Of a stretch of DNA of 64,000 nt, positions 9,208-20,293 are shown piece after piece. A program made the position numbers and the translations under genes. Position 1 is the stretch's first letter. The number at the start of each line of letters is the position of its first letter. Below the pieces are notes generated by a model. It made no database searches. It was not told the origin of the DNA and saw nothing but the letters and a program-made list of their open reading frames with translations. The DNA is from Symsagittifera roscoffensis (taxonomy: Eukaryota > Xenacoelomorpha > Acoela > Convolutidae), in assembly GCF_963678635.1 (NCBI RefSeq), contig NC_087069.1:20680660-20744659 (forward strand). Reading direction: 5' to 3'.

Positions 9208-10699
9208 GTACAGAAAGTTTGTTTGAATGTCTTCAACTTGTTTGAAGACCGATTATTGCTCTTATCTTTAATAAAACTTACCTAGAAGAGATCAAAATAA
9301 ACACCTTAACAACATACGATAAATATTGAAAACTTCACAAAACTTCACAAAAACTCCAACAAAGTGGATGGCGTGATTTTCATTGATCATAAATTATCAT
9401 TAAGATTTTGAAAGTGTTTATAAATTAAGATAAACTGTAAGTCAAAATAAAACGGTAAAAAAGAGACAGAAGAAGATTGACTTGTTGACTTGTAGGACAT
9501 GCTGTAAAAGAAAGCGTAGGACTTTAAATCAGCTCTGGTAATCAGAGTTACTTTGAATTTATTAAACAGTTTTAGCTTTCATCAGAGAGATATGAAGATA
9601 TGAAAACAGTTAAGTGCAAATAAATTGAGGCCTTGATTCAGCGAGGGTGTGTAAGATTGGTGTAAGGTCGCCTGATAACGTCCATAGTCCTTTCCAAAAA
9701 CGCGCATAATTCTTTCTTGAAAAGTTCAGTTATTTTCTGAAAATTTCAAAATCCATTCCCAGAAAGTTCACAATTCCTTCTCAAAATATCCAAAGAGTCT
9801 TTTCAAAAATTCCATTGTTCAATCCTGAAAAGATAATAAGTTTTTTCCCAAAGAGTTTGTAATTCCTTCCTGAAAATTCCCAAAGATTCCATAGCTTCTT
9901 ACAGAAAATTTCATAGTTTTTTTCCGTCAAAAAGTCCATAGTTCCTTCCCGAAAATTGCATAGTTTTTTTCCGAAAGATTCCATAGTTCCTTCCCGAAAA
10001 TTCTATAATTTTTTTCCCAAAAATTCCATAGTTCCTTTCTGAAATTGCATCGTTTTTTCCCAAAGATTCCATAGTTCCTACCCGAAAATTCCATATTTTT
10101 TTTTTCCCAAAAATTCCATAGTTCCTTTCTGAAAATTGCATCGTTTTTTCCCAAAAAGTGCCTAGTTCTTTGCCTCGCCATAGTTGTTTGGAAAAATTTG
10201 CAAATGCAGTTTAACCAGCATAGGCTAGTAAAATAAAACAAAAATAAGCTCTACACACAGCCGAGCTCTACAGATTTATTTTCTAACTTCTGATTTCCAG
10301 TTTTCATAGAAATCAAAAAGGCTATTTATCAAAAGTACTCTGTTATTCCAACTATCACAAACAATTTATATCCGATTCCTCGCTCGATCTTATCTGGCGT
10401 TTCGATGTGCAGAAAAAGTCGCACAAAATTACGCCTGTTTAACAATCATAGTTCAATTTTCAAGTCGTCTATTGATGTTGGACAAACGCCAAAAAACATA
10501 TCAAAATAAGAGAGGATACTCATACAATATTTAGAAAAAACTTCAAATATGCAATTTGAATCAAAATGATGTTGTTTCCGCGAACTGGAAACAATCTCTA
10601 TCAAAGGCTGTGATCAAAGGGATAAGTCTGTCTAAGGACAATGTGATTCTATGACATCGAGGTTAAATAAACAATGAAGTGTACTAAAAATTGACTCAC
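9208..10699. other. Spacer/intron downstream of the obscurin SH3 exon
   Basis: Apart from the minisatellite, I find nothing coding here. The SH3 exon ends with a normal donor, so this is the start of an obscurin intron. No exon completing the SH3 fold (expected to contain a GW...YL motif) was recognised. Confidence 0.4.
9690..10165. repeat. Degenerate minisatellite, about 30-bp unit
   Basis: Copies of a unit like ttcccgaaaattccatagtt, followed by T-rich spacing and an alternating aaagattccatag half-unit, run through the region. Units are more alike at the right (10000-10160) than at the left. Three overlapping minus-strand ORFs full of Gly-Lys-Asn-Tyr repeats are translations of the array, not genes. 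It lies between the SH3 exon of obscurin and the protease homologue. Confidence 0.85.
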
Positions 10700-10903
10700 A
10701 GCAAGTGTGTTTGCATGTCTCACCACCCACTTCTCCGATGAGTCATCGATCACGATCACCCTCTCACCGGGGTTCAACTTGAGTGCATTGTCTGTGTCAG
10801 TGAAGCCCATCACCACCTCCCAAACTTTGTGTCTACCCAGTCCGGCTGACACTCCAGAAGTGCCAGAAGTAGTACCAGTGCCGGTTGATTTTGGGTGGAG
10901 GTC
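10700..10903 (-). CDS. Obscurin-like protein, exon with SH3 N-terminal half
   Basis: The acceptor is catctttcag, the donor GTGAGT at 10699; phase 0 in and out, 68 residues. A Gly/Ser/Thr linker is followed by KVWEVVMGFTDTDNALKL, NPGERVIVIDD and EKWVVRHAN: the RT-loop, n-Src loop and W-V-V-R strand of an SH3 domain. The W-x-V-R strand recalls the obscurin SH3. In chordate obscurin this SH3 precedes RhoGEF and PH domains that signal to Rho GTPases at the sarcomere. The rest of the SH3 must be in a further exon at lower coordinates that I could not find. Confidence 0.75.
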
Positions 10904-11267
10904 CTGAAAGATGAGAAAACCTCAAAACTACGTATTTAAAATTAAATAGCGCTCAAAGAACACAATCCATTCTGAATCAGCTTTGTCAGCCAACTTAGAA
11001 TGGTCTAGCTCTGTGTTTCAGTTTTTGAGCAGTCGGACGTCATGAACAAAATCTAACCATAATATATGAAACCATATAACCATAAAACCATAATAATTTG
11101 TTTTCGAACCAAAAAAAACCAATCAGATAACACAGTAAAAACAATTGGACATGGTCCCAGATTAAATCGAAGTGCTTAACTAAGCCTGTCTAGCGAATAA
11201 ATGTAATGAAAAATAATTATTTCTAAGAAATTATAATAATCATATAAAAATAGTAAAACTGACATAC

Positions 11268-11497
11268 CTTTACGCCCTGATGACCTTGGTTCACTTTATC
11301 AATAAGTCCCCCCAATGCACAACTAGACGTTGACTCCTCCACACTGCTGCTGACCACAGTGCCATAGGTACTAGTCATGGACACCCTCCGACTGGCCGAA
11401 CAAGAGGAGTCCACCACTGTGTTCGACCCGTCGTCTGTCTTCACACTCTCACACATCGTGTCCTCGTCACTCTCCGAGATACGCCGAAGCTGATTGG
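11268..11497 (-). CDS. Obscurin-like protein, Ser-rich linker exon
   Basis: The acceptor is a T tract ending cag, the donor GTATGT at 11267; phase 1 in, phase 0 out. It encodes about 76 residues rich in Ser, Thr, Asp and Glu (for example SESDEDTMCESV), with basic-directed sites such as RRIS and RRVS. No folded domain is seen. It links the last Ig domain to the SH3. Confidence 0.85.
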
Positions 11498-12047
11498 CTG
11501 AAAAAAAAACATTCACCTTAAAAAAATAAGCCTAGGTACTAGAGTTCGAATCCCGCTAGGGTCATCAAATTTTTTAACTAATGTTTTTAGAAGTCTTTTG
11601 TTTCAATTTTATAAATTTTTTTCATCACTTATTTTTTGTGCATGCGCTGAAACGATCTGTTGATCCCATTGCATTCCGGTCTTTCCGGTCGAATGCGACT
11701 TGCAATCCTGAAGTCAATCCATGGATAAATTTTCCGAACTAGTTTAACTCTTTTGCTCGTTCTTCTTATAACGAATTGTGAATGGTCACTATCATAAAAC
11801 TAGCAAAACTGTGAAATGATGAAATAACTGGCAAGAAAATACAAAACCAAAACAAAAATAAAAAAGCGAGAAAGCAAGAAGAAAAACCATGTCGCTACCT
11901 AAAAACAATCAAGTTCGGCCATATTTTGCATATTTAAAGCTCCATGAGCAACGTCAAGAAGAAAATTTTTAAATGTTCAAACAAAAAAAAACAAAAACAT
12001 TAAGATAGTTAGCTAGTTATTTAAATATAATTAAACACGGAACTCAC
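11498..12047 (-). other. Intron with tRNA-like B-box fragment
   Basis: A 550-bp intron between the linker exon and the acidic/Ig exon. On the plus strand at 11541-11562 it holds gttcgaatcccgctagggtc, which matches a Pol III B box and the 3' end of a tRNA T-arm and acceptor. The 5' half of a tRNA (matching GACCCTA) is absent, so it is likely a SINE or tRNA-derived remnant, not a gene. Confidence 0.4.
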
Positions 12048-13124
12048 CGTCAACTTTCAAAAATGCTGAAGAATGAATAGAACCCAGAACATTTTTTCCG
12101 ACCACTTCATAAATTCCCTCGTCCAGTGGGATAACAGAAAGAATACTCAACGACACACTGCCAGACTCGGAATCATTCTTGAACGCAATGGAATGATTGG
12201 ACTGAACTTGCTCGTTGTTCCTGAACCACTCAATCGAATCTGGAATCGGTAGTGCAAAAGAGCATTCCAAGGTAACCAGGCATCCGGAAGATACTGTAAC
12301 GTCGGCAAGAGGTTTGGTGATCTCGGGAGGTACTCGCGGGAGTTCCGGATATGCCGAACGCATCCGGGGTGAAACTGGGCGACCGAGTGTCGGAGGCGAC
12401 GCGTCGGGACTGAGTTTCGAAACAGAAGTCTTGCTTGTTGTCGCGCTTAGTTTCTTCTCGGCAAAAACGTCGTCGGTGTTAGCTCCATACGAGTCTGTGT
12501 TCCTTAATGGCTGATGTTGCGTAGCGGTGACGTTCGGTGACGTAGCTGTAACACTTGGAGAAGAAGCAGAATCGATATCAAGAGGAGTTTTTGTAGTGGA
12601 GCTTGGGTTACTTGAATCTATAGACGCTGATGACACTTGCTTCTTCATTTTAAGGGTTTCAAAAATTTCATTTACTAGTGAAGAGTCCTCGCCTAGAGTG
12701 TCAAAGAAACCTGGAGAAGTTTCTGGGAGCTCAATCGTTGGTAGTCCAGGAGTTTCCGTCGAAGAGATTAGTGAGTCATCATCCGAATCATCGTCGTCAG
12801 GAAGGTAATTCGACCCGAAAAACTTAAGTTTTTCAGCTGGACTCGGAATCTCGGAAGACATAATACCCAGAGCCCGTCGTTCGCCCATACCCGGAGTTAA
12901 GGTTTTATCTGGATCACTTGTAGCTAATTTGTCGGAAGGTAGCGGGAGTTCTGGAGGCGAAGGTGACTTGTCGGGTGGTTCCTCGGGAGTGTCTCCGCTC
13001 GGTTCATTCGAGGTGTCTTCGACGTCTGGCTCTCCTTCTTCGGTGTCAGTTCCCTCCTCATCTTCATCGTCGTCGTTTTCGTCTTCTTCGTCAAACTCTT
13101 CTTCGTCTTCCTCTTCTTCGCATT
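12048..13124 (-). CDS. Obscurin-like protein, acidic region and Ig domain exon
   Basis: The acceptor is ttttattttag, the donor GTGAGT at 12047; phase 1 in and out, 358 residues. It opens with a run of Glu/Asp (about 30 of the first 40 residues), then a Pro/Ser-rich linker with a second acidic run (DDDDSDDDS). It ends with a complete I-set Ig domain (VPPEITKPLADVTV ... SIEWFRNN ... DEGIYEVVGKN). The second core Cys of that Ig is replaced by Val, as in some obscurin-family modules. The acidic part is probably disordered. Confidence 0.88.
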
Positions 13125-13907
13125 CTAAAATAAAACAGAATAGTAATTAACTCTAAGTAGGAATTATTTAAAAAATCAAACAATCTAATAAGACTTTCAA
13201 GTAGAAAGACGTTTTTTGAAATAGTTATGGGAAAAGAACGCATAAATTTTATCAGGTAAAACATGGGATCTAGACTCTAAAACATGGCTCTAGACTATAA
13301 ATTTTAAGTAAGGTGTTAAAGTGATCACGGTATTTAAAACATTTTCTCTTGCTGTTCTTGGGCACAGGGAAAGTGTTTAAAATAAACATTAAAAATGAGG
13401 TCATACCAGAACTCAATCAAAAGCACAAATGAAAAAAAATAGTCTGTGAAAATCAATCTGGGAAATTTTCCATGTATATTTGACTCTCGCTATGATTTTC
13501 TCCCGTTGTAAATAAGTGTGAAAAACTGAAGTAGTCAGACAAATTTTTATCGCCATTGAGAAAACTAATTTCGAAATATCTTTCCAAGCTCCAAGTCACG
13601 CCAGAAAATAAGATCCCACAATTAAGTCCCTGTGAGTTTTTTTGAGGTAGTTAACAGCGCCCTGGGAACCCCATCGTACATCAGAAAACGGTAAGTAGTA
13701 AGACGGTCGTAAAGTTTTCGAAAACAGTCGTGAGTAATAATGACCAAACTGCGCAAATTGACTTCTTTTTAAATCAAAAGCTTCAACAAAAAAATCGAAA
13801 GATCTGTCGGCATATTATTTCACTCAAAACTTTTTTGTATAAAATAGTTTCTTTAAAAAAATGTTTTACGTCCCAGATCAATTTTTTCCCAACACCGCGT
13901 GGCTTAC
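13125..13907 (-). other. Intron, nothing recognised
   Basis: A 783-bp AT-rich intron between the two Ig-encoding exons. Only short chance ORFs are present. Confidence 0.5.
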
Positions 13908-14111
13908 CTTGAATAGATACATTGACGACAGCATAAATAGCATTGACTGTGTTGTTGGCAGCAACCGTGTACTCCCCTGCGTCTGTGAGATCACAGCCCC
14001 TAATAGTCAGAGTGCCTCTGCCAGAGAAGGGGTCTTCTGAGATGAATATTCTGCCGGCTGATTTGAGCAGTTTCCCATTGCGGAACCATTCAATCACTGG
14101 CAGAGGGTAGC
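13908..14111 (-). CDS. Obscurin-like protein, Ig C-terminal half
   Basis: The acceptor is tctttccag, the donor GTAAGC at 13907; phase 1 in and out. It encodes YPLPVIEWFRNGKLL through GEYTVAANN and NVSIQ, the C-to-G strands of an I-set domain whose first half is in the exon at 14520-14698. Intron position inside the domain, phase 1, is shared with the other split Ig domains of this gene. Confidence 0.92.
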
Positions 14112-14519
14112 CTGGAAAGAAGATAAATCATAATAAATTGTTCTCAGGGAAGGTTTTTTACAATGATATTTTCGTTTAACTCTTCATATATCATTAATTA
14201 AGCACCGAATTGAACGGACCACGGACGCTAATTAATTTAGGAACAAATTAATTTCTGTTACATTTCACACTTATTGAAGTTTTTTGTTTCAAAATTTTTT
14301 GGCGTACTTGTTTTACACAAAATATAGTTGTTTTTGGCGCTAAGTTTTGAAAAGAATGCCAAAAGAGGTTTGAAATTCATTCTATGATTCACCCACAACT
14401 TCAACTTTTCATGCGTTTTTCTGAAGTCAATGACAATAAGCGACAATTGATTACGGGAATCCGAGTCCCACCTCTAACTGATTTGCTTTCAATTCAAAGG
14501 GGAGACTCGCAAAACGCAC

Positions 14520-14698
14520 CTGAGACATTGGCGACCATCTCAACAGTAGTCCCCTCATTGAACACACCTCCTTGTGGTTTAGACACAAACTCACACATCT
14601 GGTAAGTGGGCATACCCCCTGCGTATCCCAACATACCCCCGGCTGCTCCCTCTGATCCCCCGCCAGGTAGATTTGAGAAGTCACCCTCAGACATAATG
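14520..14698 (-). CDS. Obscurin-like protein, Gly-rich linker and Ig N-terminal half
   Basis: The acceptor is tgtgtag, the donor GTGCGT at 14519; phase 2 in, phase 1 out. It encodes a Gly/Ser-rich linker (LPGGGSEGAAGG) then CEFVSKPQGGVFNEGTTVEM, the A and B strands of the Ig domain completed in the next exon. A start at the internal ATG is not needed, as phase joins it to the exon above. Confidence 0.88.
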
Positions 14699-15165
14699 CT
14701 ACACATGGGATGGGACAAGTTAGCCTTATTTTAAAAAAGTTTCATCCAGTTGACGAAAGAAAAGCAGAATTAAGCAAAAAAAAGACAAAAATTATTGCCC
14801 GATTAACTAACTATTAAATAGCCAGATATATGTAATTCTTAGTATAATAATTAAAACTTTCAATAAATGAAACTTTTTTTAGCTTCGAACAAAATTTCAT
14901 CTGATCAGACTAATAGAGTACTTAAAAGCAAGAAATTATCATGTGCTTGTTGTAACAGAATCTATATTCTATTCTTATAAATATCATAAATAAGTGCAAA
15001 AATATCATGACATCAGCCGTTGATCGGGGGATTTAAACAAAACGGTCTAAAAAATCTTAATTTATTGATTTTTGCAAAGCTGGGCGCAAAAAAAACTGGC
15101 GTCCAGAGCAACCAAATTTAGTCCCTTTCTGACTCAATTCTAATTTTTTTGTATTTAAAGTGAGC

Positions 15166-15297
15166 CTTGTGTGCCTTGTGGTGTCGCTGAATGCACTTTG
15201 CATGCTGTTGGTGCTGTCTCTCCGTCTTCCATTGTGACCCCTCTCTCCCCCTCCCCCGCCAGTCACACTGTGCGTCCCGGTGGCACCAGTTATGCAG
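15166..15297 (-). CDS. Obscurin-like protein, linker exon with GC donor
   Basis: The acceptor is ttttttactag; it enters in phase 2 and encodes 44 residues rich in Gly, Arg, Ser and Thr (GGGGGERGHNGRRR). No GT donor in the right phase exists before the stop. A GC donor (AAG then GCTCAC at 15165) leaves phase 2 and fits the next exon's acceptor. The exon is supported by phase on both sides, but the GC-AG splice is inference. Confidence 0.6.
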
Positions 15298-15520
15298 CTA
15301 GTAAAAAAGAAAGTTTTCAAGAAAAGATGTATTTTGAAAAATTGTTAATCAAGATGATTTTTCGAAGGCGAGAATTTAAGATATTCGATGCTTGTCATCT
15401 CGCAGTTCTCGCGGCGCCGGTTCCCAAACTATCACCGCTTGAATAGTTCGTCATCATTTTAGACAACTCTCGTAGCTTTGTTTCTGGGGGCTTGGTGGAA
15501 ACTTTAGCTCTTTCGAATAC

Positions 15521-15632
15521 CTGTGCATGTCTGTTGAGGTAGAGAGGATGCTCTTGGCGTCATCACAGGTGGCGAATGAGTCCGCCACACTCCTCATGTC
15601 ATCATCCCCCTCGTCCACTCCCCTCGAGTGAC
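15521..15632 (-). CDS. Obscurin-like protein, short acidic linker exon
   Basis: The acceptor is cattttag, the donor GTATTC at 15520; phase 1 in, phase 2 out. It encodes 37 residues (EGDDDMRS, SFATCDDAKS) with no domain. It joins the Ig domain of 16127-21438 to the Gly/Arg-rich linker. Confidence 0.8.
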
Positions 15633-16126
15633 CTAAAATGACTCAAGTTAACGGAACCATATCCATATTTAAGAAAAAAAGCTATTGACCACGACCAAGT
15701 TGGTTCTCTTCTTTCTCATGAATTATACTAAAAAAGACAATTATATCCAAAAAATACAAAAATCAGATGGCCTTGAAGGTCTTTGAACTTTTAGAACAGT
15801 TTGTGTTCGACACTTTTTTGATAAAATCAACCCCAATTTGAGAAAACTGGATCAATAGGTAAATTTTTTTCTTCGCTGGGAAATCTGAAAATTAAATTCC
15901 ATTTTCGAAACTAGAAGTCAATCACGTTTTAAGTGAACTTTACTTTTTTGCTGATCGACAATTTGCCTTCCTTTTAACAAAAAAACTGAACTGAACGAAA
16001 AAAGAAATCAATAGTCAAACCGCGAAAACTTAAGTTGTCCTTTTTAATTTACATTGCCTCTGAGGACAGCTTGGGGTGACAACAGTAAGAAAAAAGAAGT
16101 TGATAAAACAGAAAAAATTTCCTCAC
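15633..16126 (-). other. Intron with dispersed repeat F
   Basis: About 15770-15990 matches the sequence at 28210-28440 (shared words include gaaaactggatcaa, gctgggaaatctga and aattaaattccattttt). The two copies are in the same orientation, and no ORF is shared. No coding sequence is seen in the intron. Confidence 0.6.
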
Positions 16127-16285
16127 CTCCTTTACCCCCTCCTGTCGTCCCTGCATAATTGGAGGGCGTGTCTATGGCTAGATTGGCAGCTGAGAATATT
16201 CTCTGTCCATTTGTATTAGTAGCTATGCAGTAGTAAGTTCCGATGTCATCTTCACCTATGTCGTCTATGAGGAGGGCGTAGAAAC
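16127..16285 (-). CDS. Obscurin-like protein, Ig last third
   Basis: The acceptor is gttaatatccag, the donor GTGAGG at 16126; phase 1 in and out. It encodes FYALLIDDIGEDDIGTYYC and IATNTNGQ, the E-F-G strands of an Ig domain with the canonical D-x-G-x-Y-x-C motif, then a Gly/Thr-rich linker. Confidence 0.9.
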
Positions 16286-16499
16286 CTGGATATTAACAAA
16301 AAAAAACTGGATCTGTGGGAAATTTTTGGAATAAAAATACAAAGTAAATGGGTATGTGAAAATTTATTAACAATTGAAGTCAAAATGAAACTATTAGAGC
16401 TTTTTGTTAGAGGAAAATTTTTCATAAGTTTTCAGAACCATAATTAAAACTAAAATTTAATTTATTAGTTTTAGAAGACTCGCTGCTGAGCCCACTGAC

Positions 16500-16651
16500 C
16501 TTTGCGTGAGCAGTCCACTCTGTATCTGCTGCTGGGCTCGACGTGAATAAAGTCCTCGTCTTTGAACCAGCATATCTCCAGTCCAGGCTCACTGGCTGTA
16601 TTGCTACTACTATTTCCACTAGTGCTACTGCTGGTCAAGTTGACATTTGAC
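16500..16651 (-). CDS. Obscurin-like protein, Ig middle with Ser/Asn-rich insert
   Basis: The acceptor is tgtgtctag, the donor GTCAGT at 16499; phase 2 in, phase 1 out. It encodes a Ser/Thr/Asn-rich run (SSSTSGNSSSN), then GLEICWFKDEDF with the core Trp. Together with the two neighbouring exons it makes one Ig domain, with about 35 extra Ser-rich residues between the B and C strands. Confidence 0.88.
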
Positions 16652-16945
16652 CTAGACACACAAGTACAAACTAAGCTAATAAAAACTGTAAAATAAAAAC
16701 ATCAATAAGTTAATTACAATTTTCTTCAAAATCAGCTTAGTAGATCGCATTTGAGAATTTAATTGAAAATGCTGAGACAATTTTGCATTAAAATTTATAG
16801 AAAACAATTGCTAAGCCAATATAAAAAACGACGAACAAAAAAAACTCCTGAAAAACCCAACTGTTGAAGGTTTCTAAGCCACTATGCCCCAATTAAATTT
16901 ATAATTCAACCATTGAATAAAACGACACTACATTGAATAAAACGA

Positions 16946-17770
16946 GACTGAAGGTTCGACTGCCTTTTAAGGTCAATGAAGCAGTCATAACATGAAAAAA
17001 TTAATTGTAAAAGTAAATTTTTTTTTTATTATGAACTTTTTGTGAAAATCATCCTCCCACACGCCATATAAAGTACAAAAGGATAGATTTTGCTCCTTCT
17101 AACAAATCAATTTTGGCAAATAAGCTTCCTCTAACCAATTTGGAACATTTTCTAAGACGGATTAAATCTCCGCTTACGCGTTAATAGCCCGAAATATATC
17201 GCGCGTTAATTGTCCCAATTTGGCCAAAATGGCAATCTTTAAACCCTCATAACTTTTCGAAAAAAGATCACAGGTGAAATCTCGACTTTTTTTCTTCAGA
17301 CAAACTTCGACTTTTTAACTAGCCATTTTTGACGGAATTTTTTTAGGTCATTCGAAAGCTATTGTCGTCCTAAACTTAAATGTGAAAACATATTTTATCT
17401 GTGATATTTTTTTGTAAAGTTATGGGGGTTTAAGGATTGCCATTTTGGTCAATTTGTGACAATTAACGCGCGATATATTTCGCGCTATTAATGCGTAAGC
17501 GAAGATTTAATCCGTCTTAGAAATCGTTCCAAGTTGGCTGAAAGAAGCTTATTTGCCATAATTGATTTGTTACGAGCAGCGAAATCTATCATTTTGTACT
17601 TTGAATGGCGTATGGGGGATGATTTTCACAAAAAAATCTCAAATTAAACAATTCATTTTTTTTATTCCATTTAATTCATTTTTTTTATTCCATTCAATAT
17701 AATTACTGCTCCATAAATCTTAAAAGCCAGTCGGAACATTCAGGGCTTCGCCCTGATACGAGCAGTCTTG
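16946..17770. mobile_element. Palindromic foldback MITE, family A
   Basis: The two halves are inverted copies: tgtgaaaatcatcctcccac at 17040 against gatgattttcacaaaa at 17622; taacgcgcgatatatttcgc at 17462 against its complement near 17190; and the outer ends ctgccttttaaggtcaatga / ctccataaatcttaaaagcc. Arms are about 250-330 bp with a centre near 17330. The right end has the small perfect hairpin CAGGGCTTCGCCCTG; the left end has lost it. There is no ORF. Confidence 0.85.
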
Positions 17771-19009
17771 TTTCGAAAATGTGTCGTTCTTACGAGTGTA
17801 GAGAGAAAAGTAAACTTGGAGAAATTTCTATGCTGGGAGAGCGGTAACTGAAATTTTAATAAAAAGCTTTCAATTCTAAAAAAAAACTAGTTTTTTTTAT
17901 AGATTAATTGAACTTTAATTGCATTACTTGGTGCCCTGGATTAAATTTGCAGAATATGACTGAGAGCCCATTTTTATCGCTTTTTCTTGCATGTACTATA
18001 AAAAAATCCAAATGATAAATCAGCAATATCTCAGAATTTTCTCTTTACTGATAAAGAAGAAACTATCTCTATATTTTTAGAAAAGTTTTCCCGAACTATC
18101 GAAAGGGCAAAACGGTAGTATTAATTATCAAGAGGGATTCAATTCATATCGCTTATCTACTCAAATAATCTATAAATTAGTTGCAACAAAGTCATAGATG
18201 TGTAACTCAGTGGAATTTTCTGAGATCTAATTTCGACATAACTTGCTAAATTTGAACCCCCCAAAAAAAGCGTTTTTCATCAATAATTCACCACTAACAA
18301 GCTCCAGTTAAGTTATAACGCGATTTCATTGCTATTGAGGATTTAATTTTGCTATAAACTGCTGATTCATAGATGGTGGTCGCTGTTTTTGCGCAGATAC
18401 AGCGCTGATACTCCATGAGAAATCAACTCGGGTGGCTCTATTTATTATAATTATGTCAAAAAATAATATTTTAGTTTTGTTTTTTTATAAACCAAAACAA
18501 ATTTTTTTAGTTTTCAAAAATCGATCGAATAGGAACATTCATATGATATAACATTCAAACTCTGAATCTTGTTTGGATTTCATGATTTTGCATAGAAAAA
18601 ATTTCAAAGGGGTTACAATTTCTTCAGAAAAACATCTGAATACATATTTCCTCCCCGCTTTCTTTGCCTTTTTTTGAAATCAAAGTATACATTTTGAAAA
18701 AATAGCGATACTTCTTCATTTTTGCATCCAAAGTAACATCTCAAGAAGTGTTTTTTTTTGCCTAATTTTGTTGCATTTTGCTTGTAAGTTTTCGATGCAG
18801 GATTCAACAGGTTTTGATCTAAAAAATCTAACCATTCACGCTTTACAAGATACGGATTTAACTTCAAGATACAATTATTGGTAAAAATTACTATCGGCAG
18901 TTTCGTTGGCCCAGCGCTCCTGAATTGGTGAGAAAAACGAGAGTAAGAGGTGATTTTTGTGTCAAAATGTTTTTTGTGGCAACAAAAAAATGATCAGTTT
19001 TTCAGGCGA

Positions 19010-19653
19010 ACCAGGGTTGACCTCTATAGACCGAAAATGCTAATCATTAAAGAGAAAATTTTGAAGCATGCAATTTTTATAAGTGCTTAACGTAGTCCTG
19101 TATGCACTAATGTTGAATTTTTTTCCCTTTTTGCTTAATAACTTTGTTCAAAAACGCTACAAACTTCTATCCATTTTGTATAGCATGTTTATGTATGCCT
19201 TGACCAGTACCTTAATAATTTGAATAATCAAGTTTTGAAACTAATCATCGTTGCATTTTTTTTGCCAAAATTTGAAAATTTTTTACTTTCGTTTTATCGT
19301 TTGTGTAAGACAGCTTTAGGACAATTCAGGTCGTTTTCGATACCTTGTTAATGCAAGACCGTCCAACCTTTGGTCACTCCACCTTTAGTAAGCCAAGGTA
19401 TTTGTCACTTGCATTCGGTGACAAACATAACCCAAAAATTTTCAGAAAATGAATTTAGAAAAATCAAAATTTTTGATTTATGGAAAAATACTTATCGCAC
19501 AGTTTTCATATATGGAAAAACACTTATCACATAGTTTTCAAAAAATGCCTTTTATAGAGATTCCATACAATTTTCTGTACGTATGGAATTGTATGGTAAG
19601 AAGTTTTTCATATAAGGAAAATGTATGATAAGAAATATTGGTCAACCCGGGTA
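19010..19653. mobile_element. Non-autonomous element, family B, copy 1
   Basis: It starts CCAGGGTTGACCTC and ends GGTCAACCCGGGT, an inverted terminal pair shared with copies at 20294-21206 and 53105-53851. The internal sequence is shared too (tatgccttgac, gcattcggtgac / gtgttcggtcac). Subterminal runs of a short motif like atgcttatcatacaatt occur in both orientations. No ORF. Confidence 0.7.
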
Positions 19654-20123
19654 ACTACTTTATTCAAATTAGTCAAGATTATGGCTAACGATTCAAACAT
19701 ATTTCAGAAAACTTGGACAGGCAAATATATTGAATAAAAAATTTTTGCAAAATTGGAAAAAATTTAAGCAAAACTAAAACTTCAGTTGATTGTGAGCAGC
19801 AAGTTTGTCTCAAAAATAGCAATTAAGGAGATCAAAATTGTACTTTAAAAAATTAACTTTGCAAATCTCTAAGAACTACAATTAATGCCAATTTTTATAC
19901 AATAGCGGTGATCTTGAGCAATTGGTTTCTGTCTGAAAAAATTTGCATTGAGATCACTCAGAGTTATATTAACACGTTTTTTACTGCCTACAAGGAGTGG
20001 AAAAACTGTTTTACGACGTCAAATTAAGAAGTCTTAGGATAGTTAGCTGCTTTCAAATTCAAAATTTGAAACGAGTCGAAAAACAACCGTACGTTTCTTG
20101 TCCACAGTTTGGCATAAACTAAA

Positions 20124-20240
20124 CAAGACAGCTTGTATCGGGGCGAAGCCCTGATTGCTCCGACTGACTTTTAAGGTCTATGGAGCAGTGATAAGTCTAT
20201 GGCTAGTTAAAACGTCGAAATTTGTCTGAACAAAAAAAAT
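20124..20240. repeat. Family A end fragment
   Basis: Reverse-orientation copy of the family A right end, with the hairpin arm ggggcgaagccctga, then tccgactgacttttaaggtc and ggctagttaaaacgtcgaaa. It stops shortly before a family B element, so the B insertion may have disrupted it. Confidence 0.65.
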
Positions 20241-20293
20241 CTACACCAAGCACAATTGTTCGGTTACTTTTGTTACAAAAATTGGACCAATAA

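Noticed and set aside
9781-10241. Minus-strand ORFs rich in Gly-Lys-Asn-Tyr
   Set aside because: They are translations of the minisatellite at 9690-10165.
12215-12808. Plus-strand ORFs rich in Ser/Gly/Val
   Set aside because: They are antisense shadows of the acidic and Ig exon 12048-13124.
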